From: Phyllobacterium bourgognense
GTDB lineage: Bacteria; Pseudomonadota; Alphaproteobacteria; Rhizobiales; Rhizobiaceae
Length of the DNA: 64,000 bases
Reading direction: 5' to 3'
Assembly (NCBI RefSeq): GCF_003337575.1
Contig: NZ_QPJM01000020.1
Span: 1-64,000, forward strand
Below the pieces are notes generated by a model that was not told the DNA's origin, did no database searches, and saw only the letters and a program-made list of their open reading frames with translations. A program made the translations under genes and the position numbers. Of this stretch, positions 44,084-52,577 are shown piece by piece. The first letter of the stretch is position 1; each line of letters opens with the position of its first letter.

Positions 44084-44578
44084 ATGTCAGACGATCATCA
44101 ACAGGGCAACGCGCACCCGGATGACCGTCCAGTCGACTGGCGGGAACATGGGGTCAAAGTTATTCCGGGCGATTCGCTTGATCCGAACACAGCGCAGACG
44201 CCGGGTATGAATCGGGCCGCTGCCATCAACCGCGCCCGGGCCGGAGCCGAAAAAATCTGGGCGGGGACCGTTGTTATTCATGCCAACGCCAAGACCGGCG
44301 CGCATCACCACGGCGATCTGGAAAGCATCATCTACGTGGTCAAAGGCCGCGCGCGCATGCGCTGGGGCGAAAGGCTGGAATATGTCGCGGAAGCCGGTCC
44401 CGGCGATTTCATCTTCGTGCCGCCATACGTTCCACATCAGGAGATCAATGCCAGCCCGGACGAAGCACTTGAATGTGTTCTTGTCCGCTCCGGTCAGGAG
44501 CCCGTCGTCGTCAATCTCGATATCGAGCCGGTGGAAAAGCCGGAGGGTGTTTTATGGAAGGATCCGATTCACCGCTAA
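44084..44578 (+). CDS. Single-domain cupin protein
   Basis: 164 residues. The cupin motif 1 is GAHHHGDLESIIYVVKGRARM with two histidines and the glutamate as probable metal ligands; motif 2 is PGDFIFVPPYVPHQEIN with the last His ligand. The ATG at 44084 has AGGAGG. It is divergent from the betaine-type operon and may share its regulation. Cupins of this size range from isomerases and dioxygenases to storage-like proteins; DMSP lyases are also small cupins, but nothing here specifically supports that. It ends overlapping the next gene tail to tail by 4 bp. Confidence 0.85.
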   Translation: MSDDHQQGNAHPDDRPVDWREHGVKVIPGDSLDPNTAQTPGMNRAAAINRARAGAEKIWAGTVVIHANAKTGAHHHGDLESIIYVVKGRARMRWGERLEYVAEAGPGDFIFVPPYVPHQEINASPDEALECVLVRSGQEPVVVNLDIEPVEKPEGVLWKDPIHR

Positions 44579-45072
44579 CTGCGCGACAACTTCTCATAAC
44601 GCTTGATCAATCTGTCACGCTTGAGTTTCGACAAACGGTAGACCCAGAATATGCCATCGAGCTGATCTATTTCGTGCTGCAGACAGATGGACAGGAGACC
44701 GATCGCTTCTTCTGTCTGAGACATGCCCGAAAGGTCCTCATAGCGGAGCCGAATGGAAGTGGGCCGCTCGACCTCGTCCGAAACGCCTGGCATAGAAACA
44801 CTGCCCTCTTCGTGCCTGACGGTGTCAGCCGAAAACCATTCGATTTCCGGATTAACGTAGAAGCGAGCTGGTTGCCCCCGATCAAGTTCAAGAACGACAA
44901 TGCGCTTCAAAAGGCCGATATGTGGAGCAGTTATGCCTATTCCCGGCGCCGCCCGCATTGTCTCCAGGAGGTCATCGGCCAGCAAACGGAGATCATCCCC
45001 AAACTCTGTAACGCGTTCAGCCGATGAACGCAGTGCGGGATGCGGATATTTCAGGATTGGGCGTATCGTCAA
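44575..45072 (-). CDS. Degenerate peptide deformylase homologue
   Basis: 165 residues with the deformylase fold: RPILKYPHPALRSSAERV at the start and a C-terminal KLKRDRLIKRYEKL helix. The three active-site motifs are all altered. Motif 1, normally GxGxAAPQxG, is GIGITAPHIG (Gln to His51). Motif 2, EGCLS, is EGSVS (metal ligand Cys to Ser91). Motif 3, HExDH, is HEIDQ (His kept at 133, second His to Gln137). Two of three metal ligands are lost, so normal deformylase activity is unlikely. The frame is intact, so selection may keep another function. The housekeeping deformylase must lie elsewhere. Confidence 0.85.
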   Translation of the reverse strand: MTIRPILKYPHPALRSSAERVTEFGDDLRLLADDLLETMRAAPGIGITAPHIGLLKRIVVLELDRGQPARFYVNPEIEWFSADTVRHEEGSVSMPGVSDEVERPTSIRLRYEDLSGMSQTEEAIGLLSICLQHEIDQLDGIFWVYRLSKLKRDRLIKRYEKLSRS

Positions 45073-45126
45073 AACTTGGACCTTTCAAACTGGCACGTGG
45101 CACATCAGCAACGCTGCTAAAGCCTC

Positions 45127-47379
45127 GTGCCTCAAACCGCATTCGGAGCGCAAGCTTCCTTTACAAGCAACGCTGCGACCGATAATCGACAGCAAATGAG
45201 CAAGACCGTAGTCAAACCGCAGGTTCTGCCGAAAGGCGCGTTGATCATGACGCTCCTGACGCTGGCGACAACGATTGTTTCGTTCATCATCATGATGGGC
45301 ATTACCGACATCTCGCCTACCAAACGGACGACGCAAATCATTATTGCAGCCAATGCGGTTTCGATTCTGGTGCTGGTCTATTTGTCCTACGCCACACTCC
45401 GGAAGCTGTTTTTGTTCAAGAGCAAGGAAAAGCACCGGGATCTGCATACCAACATAACGATCATCTTCGCGCTGATCGCGTCGATCCCTTCAATCATTGT
45501 CGCCTGTTTTTCACTCATTGTTCTCGACAATCGTTTGAATTCCTGGATCAATCCCGAGAACAATCAAATCATTGATATGTCGATCAAGGCCGCGCAGTCC
45601 TACACCGAGGACAATGCGCAAAGTCTTTTAACCACAACGCTTTCCATGGCGATCGATCTCGACCAGCGGCGTATGCTCTACAGTCTCGATCGAGGTGCCT
45701 TCGAAAATTGGCTGACCTATGACGCAGGCCGCAACAACCTGCTTGGCGCATCCCTGGTCAGATCCAACGGTGAGGTCGTCGTCAGTGCCCAGCTCTTCAA
45801 CGATCATACCCTCCCCGAAGCGCCGCTGGAGGCGTTGAAAAGCGCAGCAGGCGACAGGCCGGTGCTGATACCGCCGGCGGCCACCAATCTTGTCGGCGCA
45901 ATCGTCAAGACGCAGGCGCTGCCGGATTTGTATCTCTATACGATCCGCGCCGTGGATTCTTCGGCGTTGGATAACATGCGCATCATGACAGACAACAATG
46001 CCGAATATCAGTCGCTGGCGAGCAACAGGAAGAATACGCAGATTGCTTACGCGCTGCTCTATATTGAGCTCACACTGTTGCTGCTTTTGACCGCCGTCTG
46101 GACTGGTATTGCCGTGGCCAATCGTGTGGTCAGGCCCATTCGCCTGTTGATCGGCGCCGCCGGCGACGTTGCCACCGGCAATTTTGACGTCTCAGTGCCC
46201 GTCCGCGCTTCGGATGGCGATATTGGTTCACTGTCCCACACGTTCAATAATATGGTCGAGCAGTTGAAAACCCAGCATAACGATCTGATCTCGGCAAAGG
46301 ATGAGATCGACGAGCGCAGGCGCTTTACCGAAGCCGTTCTGTCCGGCGTGACCGCCGGCGTCATCAGCGTCAACTCACAAGGCGATATTGCCGGTCTAAA
46401 CCGGCCAGCCGAACACATGCTGTCGATCGATGCTGCATATGCCATCGGCAAGAACCTCGTTCACATCCTTCCGGAAATCGGTGCTGTATTCGAAGCGGCG
46501 CGGGAAAACGACAGACCTTCCAGCCGCCAGCAGATAGGGATTACCCGCAATGGTATCGTACGCTCTTTCAACGTGCAAATTACCCGGGAAGATGCCGGCA
46601 CACACAATACCTCCTACGTGGTGACGGTCGACGATATTACAGATCTGGTCGCTGCCCACCGCTCATCCGCTTGGGCGGACGTTGCACGCCGCATTGCGCA
46701 TGAAATCAAAAATCCACTGACGCCAATCCAGCTCTCCGCCGAGCGTATTCGCCGCCGCTACGGCAAGGTCATTATCGAGGATCGCGAGGTCTTCGACCAA
46801 TGCACTGAAACGATCATCCGCCAGGTCGGCGATATAGGTCGTATGGTCGATGAGTTTTCTGAATTCGCTCGTATGCCCAAGCCGCAACTCGCCGCAACAG
46901 ATATCCGCGCTGTGCTGCGTGACGCGTCCTTTCTCGTGGAAATCAGCAACAACCAGATTAAGTTCGAGCATGACTTTGCCGACGAGCCGCTCGTTGGAAA
47001 TTTCGACAACCGGCTCCTTGGCCAGGCTTTTGGCAACATTATCAAGAATGCTTCGGAATCCATTGAGACGGCGCTCCAGACAGGAGCGATCGAGAAAGGT
47101 TTCATTCTCGTTCGCGCTGCCAGCACCAGTTCGTCCATCATTGTGGAAGTGCTCGACAACGGCAAAGGGTTGCCCGCTGACAACCGTCATCGACTGCTCG
47201 AGCCCTATGTGACAACGCGCGAAAAGGGCACCGGACTCGGCCTCGCCATCGTCAAGAAAATCATCGAAGATCATAGTGGGCATCTGGAAATGCTGGATGC
47301 GCCCGAGAGCTTCCATACTGGTCGCGGGGCGATGGTGCGAATGACCTTTCCAAGGCTCGTCGAGGCCAGTGCGGGGTAA
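45127..47379 (+). CDS. NtrY-like membrane sensor histidine kinase, orphan
   Basis: About 750 residues, or 727 from the ATG at 45196; neither that nor the GTG at 45127 has a good ribosome site. Three N-terminal helices include IIFALIASIPSIIVACFSLI, the NtrY-type segment, then a periplasmic region, another helix, HAMP (about 340-400), PAS (about 405-505) and the kinase core: RRIAHEIKNPLTPIQLSAER with the phospho-His, NIIKNASES (N box), DNGKGLP (G1) and GTGLGLAIVKKI (G2). NtrY works with NtrX in nitrogen or redox control, but no response-regulator gene is adjacent, so this is probably a second, orphan NtrY paralogue. Confidence 0.88.
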   Translation: MPQTAFGAQASFTSNAATDNRQQMSKTVVKPQVLPKGALIMTLLTLATTIVSFIIMMGITDISPTKRTTQIIIAANAVSILVLVYLSYATLRKLFLFKSKEKHRDLHTNITIIFALIASIPSIIVACFSLIVLDNRLNSWINPENNQIIDMSIKAAQSYTEDNAQSLLTTTLSMAIDLDQRRMLYSLDRGAFENWLTYDAGRNNLLGASLVRSNGEVVVSAQLFNDHTLPEAPLEALKSAAGDRPVLIPPAATNLVGAIVKTQALPDLYLYTIRAVDSSALDNMRIMTDNNAEYQSLASNRKNTQIAYALLYIELTLLLLLTAVWTGIAVANRVVRPIRLLIGAAGDVATGNFDVSVPVRASDGDIGSLSHTFNNMVEQLKTQHNDLISAKDEIDERRRFTEAVLSGVTAGVISVNSQGDIAGLNRPAEHMLSIDAAYAIGKNLVHILPEIGAVFEAARENDRPSSRQQIGITRNGIVRSFNVQITREDAGTHNTSYVVTVDDITDLVAAHRSSAWADVARRIAHEIKNPLTPIQLSAERIRRRYGKVIIEDREVFDQCTETIIRQVGDIGRMVDEFSEFARMPKPQLAATDIRAVLRDASFLVEISNNQIKFEHDFADEPLVGNFDNRLLGQAFGNIIKNASESIETALQTGAIEKGFILVRAASTSSSIIVEVLDNGKGLPADNRHRLLEPYVTTREKGTGLGLAIVKKIIEDHSGHLEMLDAPESFHTGRGAMVRMTFPRLVEASAG

Positions 47380-47643
47380 TTCGTTACCCAGTATCACTTT
47401 CCTTTCACTCGATATCAAAATGTGATGAAACCAAGGCATGGCGCAAATTGCGCTCTACATTGAAAGCGCTATAATCCTTTCCAGTGAAGCCGGGATGATG
47501 GGACTAAGCCTTCCATGATTTGGGTAAAGCACATGATCACGACAATTTGAATCGATCGCTGGCAACTCAAATCAGCGACGGGTGTTCATGATTTTTTGAG
47601 AACGCGCCGGTCCTATCCGGCTACGCTCAGGAGGAGTCAGGCG

Positions 47644-47745
47644 ATGCGACACACGAAAGAAAACGGCGATATCTCCAACTGGATGACATGCTCGATGATT
47701 TTGTTCGGCGCGCTGGCAGTTGCCGCCGTCGTCTTTGCAGTTTGA
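47644..47745 (+). CDS. Small single-pass membrane protein, unknown
   Basis: 33 residues: a polar N-terminus (MRHTKENGDISNW) then a single hydrophobic segment CSMILFGALAVAAVVFAV to the end. AGGAGG lies about 8 nt before the ATG, one of the stronger ribosome sites of the region. It stands alone between the NtrY-like gene and a divergent membrane gene. I do not recognise it; it could be a small membrane-embedded regulator or chance. Confidence 0.5.
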   Translation: MRHTKENGDISNWMTCSMILFGALAVAAVVFAV

Positions 47746-47865
47746 CTATCGGGATTTGACCCGATCAACATGAAACTCTGAGGATTTGTGTGCGTCTGAC
47801 AGAACGCGCAGGGCTTTGGTATGGGCTGGTTTCCACGCGAAACTGGCCCGTTGCATATTGGGCCG

Positions 47866-48309
47866 TTAGTCCGTTCTCACTACGGAGAGAAGTAAAACGA
47901 AAAGCGCCACGAAATTCAAAATGGCGCTTGCTGCATGCGAATACTCCCATTGATAGCGTAGCGTTTGCCAGGCCTCTGGCAGGACGGTCCAGTTTTGAGT
48001 CGCTTTGTTGGCGGGAAATGTAAACAGCCAGAAAATCACCTGCGTTGCCGCAATGCAAAGAAATGCCGTCGCCGCCAGCCAGTGAGGTTCGCCCGAACGG
48101 TTAAGCCAGATTGACAGGGCGAGCGTCGAAACCAGCGCAGCAATGATGACAATGGAAAAAAGGCTCCAACCGTCATAGGCACGTTGTGAGATAAGATATT
48201 CGGCGCGATCGAGGTGAAACTTGTTGATCATCGCAAACAGATGCGCACCCGCCGGAATAAGGGCAAGCGCGACCAGGAGCACGCTGGTCAATCTCAGGGT
48301 ATAAATCAT
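47866..48309 (-). CDS. DUF1772-like four-helix membrane protein
   Basis: 147 residues with four hydrophobic segments (about 5-25, 48-70, 76-100, 122-143). The segment FPANKATQNWTVLPEAWQTLRYQWEYSHA before the last helix, with W, R-x-x-WE and H in series, is the DUF1772/anthrone-oxygenase-like signature. The ATG at 48309 has GGAGG 8 nt upstream; an ATG five codons earlier overlaps that site and is less likely. No operon partner. Function unknown. Confidence 0.75.
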   Translation of the reverse strand: MIYTLRLTSVLLVALALIPAGAHLFAMINKFHLDRAEYLISQRAYDGWSLFSIVIIAALVSTLALSIWLNRSGEPHWLAATAFLCIAATQVIFWLFTFPANKATQNWTVLPEAWQTLRYQWEYSHAASAILNFVALFVLLLSVVRTD

Positions 48310-48502
48310 AACGATTTCCTCCATTCACTTGGTTGAATGGAAACGCAAAAGCTCTGCCGTTGATCCCTGATGCACGGCTCCGTTGGAACCAAAATCATCA
48401 CAGACAGTTTTGATCGTGGGGTGAACTGAAATGCCGTTGTCAACTGGTCCCCCTTGATTCTAAAACCCGACTGGCAAGAAGTTACTTGAAGCAGGAAAAA
48501 TA

Positions 48503-49924
48503 GTGGATATTGCGCAAAGCAACCTTAGTTCGTCACTTGCAGCTTTGCACAGCATGGACAGCTTCAGCCGTGATTCACTGATCATGGAACTTCCTATTCC
48601 GGTTTATACGACAGACAAATCCGGCATAATTACATTCTACAATCGCGCGGCGGCTAAGTTCTGGGGCCGCGAACCGCGGATCGGCGAAGAGCATTGGTGC
48701 GGATCATGGAAATTATACTGGCCTGACGGTACTCCCATGCAGCATGACGAGTGCCCCCTGGCAATGAGCTTGCGCGAAGGTCGGGATGTGCGAGGGCTGG
48801 AAGCCATAGCCGGGCGGCCCGACGGCAGCCGCGTTGCGTTTCGTCCATTCCCCGTCTTGCTTAGGGACAACAGTGGCGAAGTCGTTGGCGCCATGAATAT
48901 GCTGGTTGATCTCACGGAACAGAAGCATAATGAAGAGTCGGCACAACACCTCGCGGCGATAGTGGAATCGTCCGATGATGCGATCGTTAGTAAAACCCTC
49001 GCAGGCATTGTCAGGAGCTGGAACAGGGGCGCCGAACGCGTATTCGGTTACACAGCCGAGGAGATGATCGGCCGTTCGATCACCACTATCATTCCCGCCG
49101 AAAGACTGGGGGAAGAAGCGTCCATTGTCGACAGAATTCGCAAAGGTGAGCGCCTGGATCATTATGAGACAATTCGGTTGCGCAAGGACGGAGTGCGTAT
49201 CCATGTCTCGCTAACCATATCGCCAGTCAAGGATTCGACCGGCCGTATCGTTGGCGCGTCCAAGATTGCACGCGACATTACCGAGAGAAAAGAAAAGGAG
49301 GAACGGATCGTCATGTTGATGCGCGAGGTAAACCACCGCGTCAAAAATCAATATGCGGTCATTCTGTCCATGATCCGGGAAACCGGCAATCGCACTGGAG
49401 ACAGTACCGAGTTCGAGCAGCAGGTGCGGGAAAGGATCATGGCTCTCGCGCGATCACATGATCTTCTTGTCCACGCCGAATGGCGCGGAGCGACTGTATC
49501 GGATCTGCTTCTGGCGCAAACTAAGCCGTTTGGCGATGAATCCAGCGTCGCAATTTCAGGTCCCCTCATAGTCCTGCAGCCCAATGCCGTTCAGTATCTG
49601 GGGATAGCGTTCCATGAATTGGCCACGAATTCGGCTAAATACGGCGTGTTTTCTGCTGACCAAGGGAATATCGCTGTCGACTGGTATGTCGGCGATGATG
49701 GTAAAACCTTTTACCTGACCTGGACTGAATCTGACGGGCCACCTGTGAGGCTCGGACGCACCCATGGATTTGGCAAGATCGTCCTGGAGCGGGTGACGCC
49801 ATTGTCACTCGGAGGGACAGGCACGTTGGAACAGACCCCAAAACGCCTCGTCTGGACTCTGCGCGCACCAATGGAAAACATCGCAGCGTCCATCACTGAC
49901 CAAGCATACAAAGCTCATTCTTAA
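48503..49924 (+). CDS. PAS-PAS HWE-family sensor histidine kinase, soluble
   Basis: 473 residues, no membrane segment. PAS 1 is about 28-135, PAS 2 about 148-272 (IVESSDDAIVSKTLAGIVRS, FGYTAEEMIGRS). The kinase has the HWE layout: MREVNHRVKNQYAVILSMI with the phospho-His, HELATNSAKYG in the N box, and FYLTWTESDGPPV with the W-x-E that names the family. HWE kinases abound in Rhizobiales and often sense light or redox through PAS; the PAS 1 segment here lacks an obvious LOV cysteine motif. Start GTG at 48503 with AGGAAA upstream. No regulator gene adjoins; a decayed receiver gene lies 1.8 kb downstream. Confidence 0.9.
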   Translation: MDIAQSNLSSSLAALHSMDSFSRDSLIMELPIPVYTTDKSGIITFYNRAAAKFWGREPRIGEEHWCGSWKLYWPDGTPMQHDECPLAMSLREGRDVRGLEAIAGRPDGSRVAFRPFPVLLRDNSGEVVGAMNMLVDLTEQKHNEESAQHLAAIVESSDDAIVSKTLAGIVRSWNRGAERVFGYTAEEMIGRSITTIIPAERLGEEASIVDRIRKGERLDHYETIRLRKDGVRIHVSLTISPVKDSTGRIVGASKIARDITERKEKEERIVMLMREVNHRVKNQYAVILSMIRETGNRTGDSTEFEQQVRERIMALARSHDLLVHAEWRGATVSDLLLAQTKPFGDESSVAISGPLIVLQPNAVQYLGIAFHELATNSAKYGVFSADQGNIAVDWYVGDDGKTFYLTWTESDGPPVRLGRTHGFGKIVLERVTPLSLGGTGTLEQTPKRLVWTLRAPMENIAASITDQAYKAHS

Positions 49925-50009
49925 TGCTTAATTCAGATTGCTGGAAACCACTATCGCTCGCGTGTATTGTGCACGGTATCATTGAATTCTGGTTCAGGGG
50001 GAGCCAAAA

Positions 50010-50408
50010 ATGCCAAAGATTTCTCAGCTTTTCTTCAAGACAGCCATCATATGCCTTATCATCGGGCTGGCGATGGGTCTGCAAATGGGCATGTCCGGAA
50101 ACCATACGGTGATTGCTGCTCACGCGCATCTCAACCTCTTGGGCTGGGTTTCCTGTTCCATTTTCGGCGGCTATTACGCACTAAACGCATCCAAGGCGGC
50201 CAAGAGATTGGCCATGGTTCATTACGTGGTCTATACGCTTGGTCTGATCGTCATGCTGCCGGCGCTCTACTTCATGGAGCTGGGCAATCGACAGTTGGAA
50301 CCGATCGTCGGGATAGGATCACTAATCATTTTTGCTGGCGTATTGATCTTCGCGGTGGTGATGTTATCTAAGGAGATCGCGGCCATGTCCGAAGCCAGAC
50401 GGGTCTGA
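50010..50408 (+). CDS. Small four-helix membrane protein, heme-copper oxidase subunit I-like fragment
   Basis: 132 residues with four hydrophobic segments. TVIAAHAHLNLLGWVSCSIFGGYYAL in helix 2 has the histidine-containing pattern (HAHLNLLGW) seen in heme-copper oxidase subunit I and NorB-like proteins, but the protein is far too short for an oxidase and other ligand histidines are not evident. GGGGGAGCC lies before the ATG. It may be a stand-alone heme-binding or NnrS-like membrane protein. It stands alone between the HWE kinase and a convergent acetyltransferase. Confidence 0.7.
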   Translation: MPKISQLFFKTAIICLIIGLAMGLQMGMSGNHTVIAAHAHLNLLGWVSCSIFGGYYALNASKAAKRLAMVHYVVYTLGLIVMLPALYFMELGNRQLEPIVGIGSLIIFAGVLIFAVVMLSKEIAAMSEARRV

Positions 50409-50654
50409 ACCGGCTTATCCTCACGAGGGCCTATCAACAAAAGGCTCAGCAATTTCCTCCCAAGCCTTTGTTTAAGCGCAGCGTAACCGCGATTCGCACA
50501 AGTGTTTGATTTTGCTGCGTCGGCCATAAACTGCCGAATCTCCTGCCAACCTAAGCGCCCGCCGGTAAACGGTCTCGCAGGCCGATTCCATCTTCGTTTC
50601 GCGGCTGAGCCGCGCACAACGCCCCTGGGCGACAACTGTGTGATCGAATAAAGC

Positions 50655-51239
50655 TCAACGCGCTCGCCGCAGCATCGGGACGAGCGTCGGCGACGAACCG
50701 ACTTGGATCGCGCCGAGCGGTTCGAAGCCGTAGCGCCGGTAGAACGGAATGTTGCGCGGGTTCGAGGATTCCAAATAGGCTGGCGCGTGATCGAGATCGC
50801 ACCGTGCGAGTGCGTACGCCATCAAGGCGTCCCCGTGACCTTCGCCTTGATGCGCCGGGTCTACGCCGATCAGGGGCAGGTACCAGTGTGGTTCGGTCGG
50901 GTGGAACGTGGCCATTTGCTCGAATATGGCCGTTGTTTCGGGGGCAAGAGAATGCGCAACTGTGCTCTCGAGCACCGCACCAAGCCCTTCCTCGTCGGAA
51001 TGCGCGCCGGGCGATAGCCATAGCGCCGTTCCGGCGTAGCCGTCGGTGCAAAAGGCAGTTCCGTTAGAGAACGCGCTGCTCCCGAACGCTCGGATCATTC
51101 GCGGCATCGCCGCAACGTACTGGTGTGCATGCGGCCAGGTCCATCGCGCCATTGGGTCCGCTGCAAATGCCAGCATGACCGTTTCGACCGCCACATCTTC
51201 CTCGGCCGCGTCCATAACTCTCACGGTTTGCGATGTCAC
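50655..51239 (-). CDS. GNAT-family N-acetyltransferase
   Basis: 194 residues with a GNAT fold. WYLPLIGVDPAHQGEGHGDALM carries motif A, with Q-G-E-G-H-G as the acetyl-CoA pyrophosphate loop. LESSNPRNIPFYRRYGFEPLG is the motif B end, with the catalytic-type tyrosine. Start GTG at 51239 behind AGGAGGGC. The acceptor is unknown. Isolated gene. Confidence 0.87.
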   Translation of the reverse strand: MTSQTVRVMDAAEEDVAVETVMLAFAADPMARWTWPHAHQYVAAMPRMIRAFGSSAFSNGTAFCTDGYAGTALWLSPGAHSDEEGLGAVLESTVAHSLAPETTAIFEQMATFHPTEPHWYLPLIGVDPAHQGEGHGDALMAYALARCDLDHAPAYLESSNPRNIPFYRRYGFEPLGAIQVGSSPTLVPMLRRAR

Positions 51240-51694
51240 ATTGCCCTCCTGAGTAGGTGGTCCGAGGCGGCGACCGCCGTTCTCAGCTATGCATCATAAC
51301 CCGGATGACGGAGTGCGCGCTACCAGTTGCTGCTGGCTCACAGGTAATGTAGCTGAAGTCGCCCGCTTGGGAGTGAACGCCTAGATGCTGTAACAATTAT
51401 ATGCGTCAACGTCGCGATGTTACCGACATTTGATGTCGCTGGGCCGCGCTGCGTTTCCTTGGTGCGGGCCGTAATCGGCGGGAGTTTGACCCCGAAACCC
51501 GCAAACCAATACCTAATGACAATCGACGATCACCATGGAGTGGCGCATCATTGTTATACTGCCTGAAAGAGTATGTATGATGTTCTTGTGCTCTTCTGTT
51601 TGTCTTTGGTAGTTCCCCTTCGATGGAGCCTCGTCGCTGAAGCTGCAACGGCCATGCAGAATTCGATGATCAAGTATAGAACTGACTTCACGGA
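51240..51694. other. Intergenic DNA, possible decayed 5' end of a receiver gene
   Basis: I see no intact gene. The last 60-100 bases may be the eroded start of the receiver-domain pseudogene that becomes recognisable at 51695; in-frame stops at about 51677-51684 block a continuous reading. The part near 51240-51300 probably holds the acetyltransferase promoter. Confidence 0.4.
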
Positions 51695-51975
51695 CTCGAC
51701 GTCCATCGTTTTGCAAACGCCGAAGTCTTCCTGGCTCCAAGAGACTCCGTCGAAATTGACTGCCTGATAACGGATGTGCAGAGCGATGGAATGGGCGGGG
51801 TAGAGCTGTTCAATATCTGGGTAAAGCCGGCGACACTACACCGGCCACATTCATTACGGCATTCGAGGATGAGCGGATACACAGGCAAGTCATGGCAGCC
51901 GGGGCTACTGCCTATTTCAAAAAACCTTTTGATTGCGAAGAAGTGATCGAATGCATCGAAAACTTGGCCTTGTAA
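51695..51975 (+). pseudogene. Decayed response-regulator receiver domain
   Basis: From 51695 one frame reads LDVHRFANAEVFLA then VEIDCLITDVQSDGMGGVEL, the beta-3 strand with the phosphoacceptor Asp and the GMGGVEL loop of a receiver. Between about 51808 and 51832 the frame shifts and another frame gives DTTPATFITAFEDER, the AAGATAYFKKPFD lysine strand, then ending ECIENLAL at 51975. Together they make a FixJ/CheY-like receiver lacking its N-terminal acidic pair. At least one frameshift, plus upstream stops, make it a pseudogene. It may be a relic partner of the HWE kinase at 48503. Confidence 0.75.
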
Positions 51976-52082
51976 ACGTTATTGCAGGGAGACTCTCCGG
52001 ATTGGTGGTTTGGGGAACACAGATACTCCGGCGGGGTCGCCGCAATAGACGCAATCCACGAAGCCGATTCCGGAGAACATGA

Positions 52083-52577
52083 TCACTTATAGAAGATGTA
52101 GTCGGCGGTGTAATCGGCACGCAGCTCTGACCCGACAGTCGAACACGCGCCGGTCGGTCCAGCTCCGCCGACGGTGTTCACCCGTTGGACAAAACGCACC
52201 CCGGCAAGTATCCCCGTTGCGGAAGAATCCGCCGACAGTAACAGCCAGGGAACTGCGCCTGGCTTTGGTGCGGGTTCGGTTACCAAGACCTTGCCGACGG
52301 CCTTGGAGCCGTCGTCTGCTTCCCATGTCGGGCCGCCATAATGTTTGGCGAATGGCCTGCCCTGTGCATCGGTCAGCTCGGCCTCAGGGGCTTTGAAGTC
52401 CCATTCGCGTGTGGTCCCTTTGACACGACAGACATATATCTGGACGCCCCTTGCCGCATACCTGCCTAGCAGCGTGGCACCTTGCAGAGGCGCAAGCTCT
52501 GCAGGAAAGTCCTGAGCGACCGCGGAAACCGAAAAAACCGTAACAGCAGCAAAAGTGAATAGCGAGCGAGTGAACAT
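52083..52577 (-). CDS. DUF3455 secreted protein
   Basis: 164 residues with a signal peptide to about residue 22 (FAAVTVFSVSAVAQ). FPAELAPLQGATLLGRYAARG, VQIYVCR, WDFKAPEAELTDAQGRPFAKHY and GPTWEADDGSKAVGKV are the DUF3455 pattern; RVNTVGGAGPTGACS follows. Two cysteines may form a disulfide in the periplasm. The family has no known function. I chose the ATG at 52577 because the signal peptide begins there; the ribosome site is weak. Isolated gene. Confidence 0.85.
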   Translation of the reverse strand: MFTRSLFTFAAVTVFSVSAVAQDFPAELAPLQGATLLGRYAARGVQIYVCRVKGTTREWDFKAPEAELTDAQGRPFAKHYGGPTWEADDGSKAVGKVLVTEPAPKPGAVPWLLLSADSSATGILAGVRFVQRVNTVGGAGPTGACSTVGSELRADYTADYIFYK

